Position numbers and translations under genes: made by a program
Source of the DNA: Lachnospiraceae bacterium
Lineage (GTDB): Bacteria > Bacillota > Clostridia > Lachnospirales > Lachnospiraceae
Direction: 5' to 3'
DNA: 57,722 nucleotides
NCBI GenBank assembly: GCA_017550165.1
Contig: JAFZQH010000004.1
Location: 1 to 57,722, forward strand
Shown: positions 18,287-24,773 of the stretch, one piece after another
Layout: every line of letters starts with the position of its first letter
Position numbering within the stretch: position 1 is the stretch's first letter
The notes under the pieces: model-generated
What the model was told of the DNA's origin: nothing
Seen by the model: the letters and a program-made list of their open reading frames with translations, nothing else
Databases searched by the model: none

Positions 18287-19993
18287 ATGCAAAACGGAAT
18301 CGCTGCATCCCGCGGTGTCGGGATAGGAAGTGTCTGTGTGATCGCAGAGCACGAGCTCTCATTTGAGAACAAAAGGATAGATGATACCGAAGCCGAAAAA
18401 GCCCGGTTTGAGGGTGCCGTCGAAAAATTTAAAACGGAAACTGCCGCCATGGCCGAGGATATAAGAAAGCGCATCGGACCTAAGGAAGCCGAGATCATGG
18501 AAGGCCATCTGGTGATGATATCGGATCCTACCATGTCAGGTGAGATGAAGAAGATGATCGATGCGGGACAGTGCGCAGAGTCGGCGGTCAGTGCAGTATG
18601 CGATATGTTTATCGGCATGTTTTCCAAAATGGATGATGACATGATGCGCCAGCGCGCCTCTGACATAAGTGATATCAAAGTAAGCCTTCTCAAACTCCTG
18701 CTGGGGATCAAGGATATCGATATCAGCAAAGTGGAGCCCGGGACGGTGCTTGTGGCACACGACCTGACGCCCTCCATGACCAGCCAGATTGTCAAGGAGA
18801 ACGTATCAGGCATCATAACCGAAGTGGGCGGCAAGACTTCTCACTCCGCCATTCTGGCCAGGGCTTTGGAAATCCCGGCAGTTCTTTCTGTGCCGGATAT
18901 CACCTCCAAGGTCAGGGATAAGGATACTGCCATAGTAGACGGTACCGAGGGTATAATATATATCAATCCGGAAGGCGACATTCTTTCGAAATACATTATC
19001 AAGCGAGAGGAATTCATTAAGAAACAATCAGAGCTTAAAAGCTTTATCGGCAAACCGACTCTTACGGCAGACGGAGAAAGTGTAGAGCTTTTCTGTAATA
19101 TCGGCACACCCAAGGATGCTAAGAAGGCGTTGGAATGTGATGGTGAAGGAATAGGCCTCTTCCGCTCCGAGTTCCTGTATATGGATAACAATCATCTGCC
19201 TTCCGAAGAGGAACAGTTTTTGGCATACAAGGAAGCGGCCGTTACCATGGACGGCAAAGACGTTATCATCCGAACCCTTGATATAGGCGGTGATAAGGAT
19301 ATCCCCTATCTGAACATGAAAAAAGAGGACAATCCCTTCCTGGGATACCGTGCCGTAAGGTATTGTCTCGGCAATAAGGAAAGCTATATAACGCAGCTCC
19401 GGGCCATGATCCGTGCCAGCGCTTTCGGAAAGATCAAGATAATGGTGCCCTTAGTTACCTGCGTGGAGGAACTCAGAGAAGTTAAGAAGTTGGTTTCCGA
19501 TATCAAGAGTGATCTTGATAAAGAGGGGATCGAATATGATAAGGATATAAAGGTAGGATGCATGATTGAAACGCCTGCTGCAGCTCTTATCGCTGACATT
19601 CTGGCTAAAGAATCCGATTTCTTTTCCATCGGTACCAATGATCTGACCCAGTATACCATGAGTGTTGACAGGGGCAATGCGGATGTGGCATATCTCTATT
19701 CCGCTTTCCAGCCGTCAGTGCTCCGCTCCATAAAGAACATCATTGAGTGCGGCAGGACAGCAGGTATTCCCGTGGGAATGTGCGGCGAGGCCGCTGCGGA
19801 TCCTTTAATGATACCCTTATTGATCTCCTTCGGCCTTACGGAATTCAGCGTTAATCCCGTACTGGTCCTTACTGCGCGGTCCATCATTTCAAAATGGACG
19901 AAAGCCGAGGCTGATGCACTGGCCTGTAAGGTCTTGGAACTGTCCACAGAATCCGAGATCGTGGCCGCCCTTAAAGAGGCTGCAAAAGAATAG
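18287..19993 (+). CDS. ptsI: PTS enzyme I
   Basis: 568 aa phosphoenolpyruvate-protein phosphotransferase, starting the relay by taking phosphate from PEP. Active-site His186 in GGKTSHSAILARA; PEP-binding part with GLFRSEFLYM, IRTLDIGGDKD and SIGTNDLTQYTM; catalytic Cys in GMCGEAAADP. Full length for the family. AGGAG precedes the ATG, 14 bp after ptsH. With fruA and ptsH the phosphorelay in this operon is complete. Confidence 0.95.
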   Translation: MQNGIAASRGVGIGSVCVIAEHELSFENKRIDDTEAEKARFEGAVEKFKTETAAMAEDIRKRIGPKEAEIMEGHLVMISDPTMSGEMKKMIDAGQCAESAVSAVCDMFIGMFSKMDDDMMRQRASDISDIKVSLLKLLLGIKDIDISKVEPGTVLVAHDLTPSMTSQIVKENVSGIITEVGGKTSHSAILARALEIPAVLSVPDITSKVRDKDTAIVDGTEGIIYINPEGDILSKYIIKREEFIKKQSELKSFIGKPTLTADGESVELFCNIGTPKDAKKALECDGEGIGLFRSEFLYMDNNHLPSEEEQFLAYKEAAVTMDGKDVIIRTLDIGGDKDIPYLNMKKEDNPFLGYRAVRYCLGNKESYITQLRAMIRASAFGKIKIMVPLVTCVEELREVKKLVSDIKSDLDKEGIEYDKDIKVGCMIETPAAALIADILAKESDFFSIGTNDLTQYTMSVDRGNADVAYLYSAFQPSVLRSIKNIIECGRTAGIPVGMCGEAAADPLMIPLLISFGLTEFSVNPVLVLTARSIISKWTKAEADALACKVLELSTESEIVAALKEAAKE

Positions 19994-20011
19994 GGCATGA
20001 TGAAAACAGTA

Positions 20012-20066
20012 TTGACATTCTGAATTATTCTGATATCATAATGATATCAGAATAATTCATTTTTTT
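20012..20066 (+). promoter_or_regulatory. 39-bp perfect palindrome overlapping a promoter or terminator
   Basis: Arms 20021-20039 and 20041-20059 are exact reverse complements around A20040 (left arm TGAATTATTCTGATATCAT). TTGACA lies at 20012-20017 and CATAAT at 20037-20042, inside the palindrome, a possible though long-spaced (19 bp) promoter for the SPFH gene. The right arm is followed by a T run at 20061-20067, so in RNA it could also act as a terminator for the ptsI transcript. Both readings are open. Confidence 0.55.
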
Positions 20067-20087
20067 CTCTACAAGGAGGAGAACACC

Positions 20088-21116
20088 ATGAGTGAAGATA
20101 TCAGAGAAAAAGAAATACAGGGACATAAGAACGGTATGGCAGTCCTGCTGATTTCCATCCTGCTTTATATAGCGGCGATACTGGGGGTCATTTTCGGACC
20201 GATTACAGGTAACGGCCTTATTTTTGTAGTAAGTGTCATTTACATGTGCGTAGGCTGGGTTTTCTGGCCGGGTCTTAAAGTGTTAAAGCCGGGCGAGGCA
20301 CTGGTCCTTACGCTCTTCGGCAAATATACGGGGACCTTGAAGGGTGACGGGTTCTTTTTTGTAAACCCCTTCTGTGCGGCAGTTAATCCTGCGGCAGACA
20401 CCAAACTGGGACAGAGCGGGGATATCACGGAGACAAAGAAGCCGCTTATCAGCCTTACATCCTCCAACGGTATCCATGCTAAGAGCGAAGGTTCATTGTC
20501 ATCCAGAAAGATCTCATTAAAGGTTATGACATTAAGCAACTCAAAGCAGAAAGTCAATGATTATCTGGGTAATCCGGTTGAGATCGCAGTTGCTGTTATG
20601 TGGCGGGTTACCGATACGGCCAAAGCGGTATTTACGGTTGATAATTATAAGGAATACCTGTCGCTGCAGTGTGATTCCGCAGTAAGAAATGTCGTAAAAC
20701 TCTATCCTTACGATGTTACCGACAATGTTGATACCACCGGAGATGGCGTGGCAGATGACGGTAGCCTCAGGGGATCTACTGAAGTGGTTGCCAAGCGCAT
20801 CAAGGATGAGATCCAGTCCAAGGTGGAGAACGCAGGCTTGGAGATCGTGGATGCCCGGATCACCTATCTGGCCTATGCTCCGGAGATAGCGGTTTCTATG
20901 CTCCAGAGGCAGCAGGCTTCTGCGGTAGTTGACGCGAGAAAACTTATCGTGGACGGTGCCGTGGGAATGGTGGAGATGGCGCTGGAGAGACTTAATGAGA
21001 AACAGCTTGTGGATCTGGATGACGAACGTAAGGCAGCCATGGTCTCCAACCTGCTTGTGGTATTGTGCGGCAATCATGATGCCCAGCCCATCGTTAATTC
21101 GGGAAGCCTGTACTGA
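20088..21116 (+). CDS. SPFH/band-7 domain membrane protein
   Basis: 342 aa. Two hydrophobic segments near the N-terminus (about 17-35 and 42-62), then an SPFH (stomatin/prohibitin) domain from about residue 68: LKPGEALVLTLFGKYTGTL, NPVEIAVAVMWRV and the coiled C-terminal half with APEIAVSMLQRQQASA. SPFH proteins build membrane-bound oligomers; this subgroup's function is unknown. AAGGAGG ribosome site. The stop TGA shares a base with the ATG of the next gene. Confidence 0.85.
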   Translation: MSEDIREKEIQGHKNGMAVLLISILLYIAAILGVIFGPITGNGLIFVVSVIYMCVGWVFWPGLKVLKPGEALVLTLFGKYTGTLKGDGFFFVNPFCAAVNPAADTKLGQSGDITETKKPLISLTSSNGIHAKSEGSLSSRKISLKVMTLSNSKQKVNDYLGNPVEIAVAVMWRVTDTAKAVFTVDNYKEYLSLQCDSAVRNVVKLYPYDVTDNVDTTGDGVADDGSLRGSTEVVAKRIKDEIQSKVENAGLEIVDARITYLAYAPEIAVSMLQRQQASAVVDARKLIVDGAVGMVEMALERLNEKQLVDLDDERKAAMVSNLLVVLCGNHDAQPIVNSGSLY

Positions 21117-21313
21117 TGGCTGAGAAAAAGCAGGTCCCCTTACGCCTGAACGAGAAGTTGTACAATGCCATAGCTGCCTGGGCAGAAGATGACTTCCGTT
21201 CGGTGAACGGGCAGATAGAGTACCTTCTTACTGAATGTGTGAAGCAGCGTAAGAAAGACGGAAAATATGTGTCGCAGAACCTGGATGAAGCCCCGAAGTT
21301 TGATATTGAATAA
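21116..21313 (+). CDS. Ribbon-helix-helix (Arc-like) protein
   Basis: 65 aa. The pattern PLRLNEKLYNAIAAWAEDDFRS, read here in pieces as a short beta strand (VPLRL) followed by two helices, is typical of an Arc/MetJ DNA-binding fold. Its start overlaps the SPFH stop by one base (TGATG), so translation is probably coupled. Could regulate the pair's own expression, for instance at the palindrome upstream; that is inference. Confidence 0.75.
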   Translation: MAEKKQVPLRLNEKLYNAIAAWAEDDFRSVNGQIEYLLTECVKQRKKDGKYVSQNLDEAPKFDIE

Positions 21314-21331
21314 AGAAAGCGTATAGCTGAT

Positions 21332-21613
21332 ATGTTGCCAAGTATTATTTCAATTATCGTATATATCTCATATTATTTCTTCCTGCGATATGAATTATTC
21401 CCGGACCGGTTTCTTTCATCCGGCAGTGGAGATATATCGTTTCTGAGTGTATTGCCAAATGTCGGGATAGTATTCATGGTGGTGAGTATCATCACCATTA
21501 TCATCATGTTGGCTGGTATTGATCATAAAGCAGTAAAGATCGCCCAGGGAATAAGCAATGTCGCCATGGCGGTGATAATCCTCGTAATGCTGATCGCGGG
21601 GATGATGCCATGA
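21332..21613 (+). CDS. Small membrane protein, function unknown
   Basis: 93 aa with three hydrophobic stretches (about 4-22, 40-62 and 70-92). Not recognised. It lies 18 bp after the Arc-like gene in the same direction, and its ribosome site is weak. Its TGA stop (21611-21613) is the first three bases of repeat R3, so the C-terminus ends where the repeat begins. Confidence 0.5.
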   Translation: MLPSIISIIVYISYYFFLRYELFPDRFLSSGSGDISFLSVLPNVGIVFMVVSIITIIIMLAGIDHKAVKIAQGISNVAMAVIILVMLIAGMMP

Positions 21614-21635
21614 CAGGGGGACGGTCCTTTTGTCA
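21611..21635. repeat. GGGGACGG palindromic repeat, copy R3
   Basis: TGACAGGGGGACGGTCC followed by TTTTGTCA, identical to R2. It supplies the stop codon of the small membrane protein gene. Its TTGTCA end (21630-21635) lies 19 bp before the next -10. Confidence 0.8.
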
Positions 21636-21654
21636 TGTTCTGACACTGATGTGT

Positions 21655-21660
21655 TATAAT
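21655..21660 (+). promoter_or_regulatory. Extended -10 for the PAS-GGDEF gene
   Basis: TGT-TATAAT with TATAAT at 21655-21660. Leader of about 90 nt to the ATG at 21757, containing a seven-codon reading frame. Confidence 0.5.
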
Positions 21661-21684
21661 TATGGAAGCGATAAGGAGAGGTTT

Positions 21685-21708
21685 ATGTATGCTTTAAGAA
21701 ATAGATGA
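21685..21708 (+). other. Possible seven-codon leader ORF
   Basis: ATG at 21685 encodes MYALRNR then TGA, preceded by AAGGAGAGG at good spacing. It sits in the 5' leader of the PAS-GGDEF gene and ends 48 bp before that gene's ATG. May be a regulatory minicistron or chance. Confidence 0.25.
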
Positions 21709-21756
21709 CATACTGTTGTCGGGAACCATATAAAAGGGAGATAGGAGGAACTGAAA

Positions 21757-23193
21757 ATGAGGATGACGGTAGAGTTGTTTGATAGTATTATCAACACCTC
21801 TCAGGATTGTGTTTTCTGGAAGGACAAGGATCGAAGATTTTTAGGCGTTAATCAGGCTTTTCTGGATTTCTACGGTTTTGAATCGGCTGATGTGCTTATT
21901 GGGAAGACGGACGAGGACATGGGCTGGCATTCGGATCCTGAGCCTTTCAAGCAGGATGAGCTTATGGTACTCAGCGGCAATAGTACATATAAGGTCCATG
22001 GCAAATGCTTCATCCGCGGAGAGGAGCGGGATATCATCGCATCAAAAAGACCCCTGTACGATGGGGATAAAGTGGTAGGCCTTGTAGGCAGCTTTGTTGA
22101 TGTTACCGATGTGCTGAAAAGAAAACGCGGTAATGAAGATGGCCAGGTAATGTATCCTATAGCCAAGCTCCGCAAATACCCCTTCTTTGACCGCTTAGTA
22201 GATGAAGTCAGTCTTGAAGAGATCCTGGATTCTCTTACGGGGATCCTGTCCAGGACATATGTTCTGAAATTTGTGAATTCACTTATCATGGAGAGGCAGC
22301 CCTTTACCTTTGCCATGATCGACCTGGATAATTTCAAATTTATAAATGATACATTCGGACATGCGTCGGGAGATAAAGTTCTTACTACCGTCTCCAAAGG
22401 ACTGGCCGAGTATACAGATGGATTCGGCCTTGTGGGAAGGTTCGGCGGGGATGAACTGCTGCTTATCGATCTGGAGCACACCTCAAAGGAAGACAGCACC
22501 GCATTTTTTGAGAAGCTCTATGAGGATTCCTCGGTTCTTCGGGTCAACATGGAGTTTGAAAATGGAACAGCATATATTACCGGAACTACAGGTTGCGCAT
22601 CATTTCCGGAGGATGCCGATAATTTTGCCGACCTGTTCGGTATGACCGATAAAATGCTTTATATCGGGAAGAATAAGGGACGTAATTGTTTTACTGTATA
22701 CGATGAAGCCCGGCACAGCGATATTGAGATCGCCAATCTTGCCCGCCGGGGAATATTTACCGAGATGTATGCCTTAAGACAGGCCTTTGAAGAGGTTGAC
22801 GGGCTTGAGAATAAACTGTTGGCTGTTATGCCTTTTATCACAGAGAGCCTGAAGATCCGGGATCTTTTCTTTGTCGGGGAAGACGGAAGGATGAAAGCCG
22901 TTATCGACCTTTCTTTCGATGAAGACGCATCGGATATCGGAAAGTTCATGGATCGTGACGTATTCTCCGAGAACGGGATAGAGGTCGTACAGGATAGGGC
23001 ACCTGTCTTTTACAAAGCCCTGAAGAGTAACGGCTTCCAGTCCGCGCTTGTGGCTCGGATAAGACACAGGTCTAAGGTTTACGGGTATCTGGTATGCGCT
23101 GTTAAGAGGAGCCTTCGGATATGGCAGGAAAATGAGTGCGCCGTATTATATTATCTCGCGGAACTGCTGGTTGATGAGCTGAGGAGGTTTTAA
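21757..23193 (+). CDS. PAS-GGDEF diguanylate cyclase
   Basis: 478 aa, soluble. PAS domain at about 5-120 (QDCVFWKDKDRRFLGVNQAF, the last part VGLVGSFVDVT). GGDEF domain at about 160-310 with MIDLDNFKFINDTFGHASGD and RFGGDELLLIDL; the signature is GGDEL, which conservatively keeps the catalytic acidic residue. A C-terminal region of about 150 residues may be a degenerate GAF-like sensor. AGGAGG precedes the ATG. Predicted to make c-di-GMP in response to an unknown signal. Confidence 0.85.
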   Translation: MRMTVELFDSIINTSQDCVFWKDKDRRFLGVNQAFLDFYGFESADVLIGKTDEDMGWHSDPEPFKQDELMVLSGNSTYKVHGKCFIRGEERDIIASKRPLYDGDKVVGLVGSFVDVTDVLKRKRGNEDGQVMYPIAKLRKYPFFDRLVDEVSLEEILDSLTGILSRTYVLKFVNSLIMERQPFTFAMIDLDNFKFINDTFGHASGDKVLTTVSKGLAEYTDGFGLVGRFGGDELLLIDLEHTSKEDSTAFFEKLYEDSSVLRVNMEFENGTAYITGTTGCASFPEDADNFADLFGMTDKMLYIGKNKGRNCFTVYDEARHSDIEIANLARRGIFTEMYALRQAFEEVDGLENKLLAVMPFITESLKIRDLFFVGEDGRMKAVIDLSFDEDASDIGKFMDRDVFSENGIEVVQDRAPVFYKALKSNGFQSALVARIRHRSKVYGYLVCAVKRSLRIWQENECAVLYYLAELLVDELRRF

Positions 23194-23200
23194 TGGCATT

Positions 23201-23218
23201 AGGACCGTCCCCCTGTCA
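23201..23218. repeat. GGGGACGG repeat, half copy R4
   Basis: AGGACCGTCCCCCTGTCA, i.e. the reverse orientation of R2 with its outer TGACAAA arm missing. It lies 7 bp after the stop of the PAS-GGDEF gene. Confidence 0.65.
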
Positions 23219-23235
23219 TTTCTTGCGACTTGTGG

Positions 23236-23241
23236 TATAAT
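23236..23241 (+). promoter_or_regulatory. Extended -10 for the membrane GGDEF gene
   Basis: TGG-TATAAT with TATAAT at 23236-23241. It supports the ATG at 23258 over an in-frame GTG at 23246. Confidence 0.5.
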
Positions 23242-23257
23242 ACCTGTGGGTGGTTAT

Positions 23258-24412
23258 ATGAATGCACAAACAGGATACGCGCTTATTTATCTTGAAATCA
23301 ATGTTTTTTCCCTTATATTGATCCTCATGATCGGACTCAAGACCAGGGGCCTGTCCCGAATGGTCGCTCAGATAAACTTCTCGTTGGCTATAGTCTCTGA
23401 GGCTGTCTTTTTTCTCTCCGATACCATATATGTATTACTTACCAGTGGGCTGCTTCCCTATAACAGTGTGGCCGCTTTAGTGTGCAAGGAGATATATTTC
23501 TTCTCCACGACACTTATGTGTTTTTTCTGGTTTATTTATTTTGAGTGTCTGCAGAATACTTTTTTTGTGCGAAGCAGAAAGCTTGTACTGCATTCATCGG
23601 TTTTTGTATTGCTGACGGCGATCATGCTTGTCGTAAACATCTTTAACGGCATGTTTTTCTATATAGATGCAGGCGGAACATATCACAGGGGTCCTCTGTT
23701 CATATTGCAATATGTATTTGCATATGTTTACGTCGTAGTTGCATGTGGGCGATTACTTGCAAACATAAAAAAACGCGGAGTACCTGACTGGGAAGAACTC
23801 AGACCTCTTGCCGCATATCCTGTCCTGCCGGCTTTCGCCGGATTGCTCCAGTTTGTATTTCCTCAGATCCCACTGGCATGTTTTACAATGTCAGTTATGA
23901 CCCTTGCCTTATATCTTAACTGGGTCAACCAGCTTATCTCACTGGATCCATTGACAAAACTGAACAATCGAAAGCAATTCATGCATTTCTACAATATCGC
24001 TGTCAATAATGCAGATAATGTGGGACGGCTGTATTTAATGATAATTGATGTGGATAAGTTCAAACAGATAAATGATGTTTATGGCCATACAGAGGGCGAT
24101 GCCGCTCTGGTGAGAGTCGCAGACGCCCTCCGGCATAGCCTGGGAAAACTTCCGAACAGAGCCAATATTGCAAGATACGGTGGGGACGAGTTTATCGTTC
24201 TTATCAGTTCAGATCAAGAGGAAATGGTTACAGATCTAAAACACCGTATCAACGATACTTTAAAAGAGCTTAATGACAGATCAGGCGCCGAGTATGATCT
24301 GAGGATAAGCATCGGTACAGTCAAAGTCAGATCCGGCATATCTGTTCAGACTCTTATAGCCGAGGCTGATGAGGAAATGTACACAGACAAGAAAAGACAC
24401 AAACAGAAATGA
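23258..24412 (+). CDS. Membrane-anchored diguanylate cyclase
   Basis: 384 aa. Six or seven hydrophobic helices (about 5-225) form the N-terminal half. The C-terminal GGDEF domain has DPLTKLNNRKQF, MIIDVDKFKQINDVYGHTEGD and the intact ARYGGDEFIVLI. RxxD is not seen at the expected inhibitory-site position. Start at 23258 chosen for GGTGG upstream and the promoter position. Third GGDEF protein within 24 kb; an EAL protein is nearby. Confidence 0.85.
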   Translation: MNAQTGYALIYLEINVFSLILILMIGLKTRGLSRMVAQINFSLAIVSEAVFFLSDTIYVLLTSGLLPYNSVAALVCKEIYFFSTTLMCFFWFIYFECLQNTFFVRSRKLVLHSSVFVLLTAIMLVVNIFNGMFFYIDAGGTYHRGPLFILQYVFAYVYVVVACGRLLANIKKRGVPDWEELRPLAAYPVLPAFAGLLQFVFPQIPLACFTMSVMTLALYLNWVNQLISLDPLTKLNNRKQFMHFYNIAVNNADNVGRLYLMIIDVDKFKQINDVYGHTEGDAALVRVADALRHSLGKLPNRANIARYGGDEFIVLISSDQEEMVTDLKHRINDTLKELNDRSGAEYDLRISIGTVKVRSGISVQTLIAEADEEMYTDKKRHKQK

Positions 24413-24424
24413 TCCCTTTAAGGG

Positions 24425-24449
24425 TGACAAAAGGACCGTCCCCCTGTCA
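24425..24449. repeat. GGGGACGG palindromic repeat, copy R5
   Basis: Exact reverse complement of R2 and R3 (TGACAAAAGGACC then GTCCCCCTGTCA). It lies between the convergent membrane GGDEF gene and the HAD fragment. Confidence 0.8.
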
Positions 24450-24451
24450 GG

Positions 24452-24763
24452 TTATTCAATGATCCGGTCTATCTCGGCGGGGTCCCTTGCAATGTATGTG
24501 GCGCCGGCTTCCCGGAGTTCTTCCTCGCCCCCGAAGCCGTAAGTCACTCCGATGCTGTCAACTTTTGCTCCCACCGCGCCCAGAATGTCATATTTTGTAT
24601 CGCCTATCATAAGGCACTCATCCTTTTTCAATCCAAGCGCCTCTACAGCCTTGTTAATGAGGCGGGTCTTGTCCGAACTCGTATCCGTCAGCTCCGGGGC
24701 CTCGATGTGATCGATGAAGCCGTCAAGCCCAATATGGGGAATCAGTAGTTTCGTAAAATGCAT
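24452..24763 (-). pseudogene. HAD phosphatase, C-terminal remnant
   Basis: 103 codons matching only the second half of a phosphoglycolate-phosphatase-like HAD protein: the Lys region KTRLINKAVEALGL, motif IV LMIGDTKYDILGA and the tail YGFGGEEELREAGA. The N-terminal half, with the nucleophile motif DxDGT and the cap domain, is missing. In-frame codons upstream hit a TGA within 20 bases. It starts 11 bp after the ABC fusion gene's stop on the same strand. A catalytically dead remnant is most likely. Confidence 0.75.
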
Positions 24764-24773
24764 CGCGGCTATT

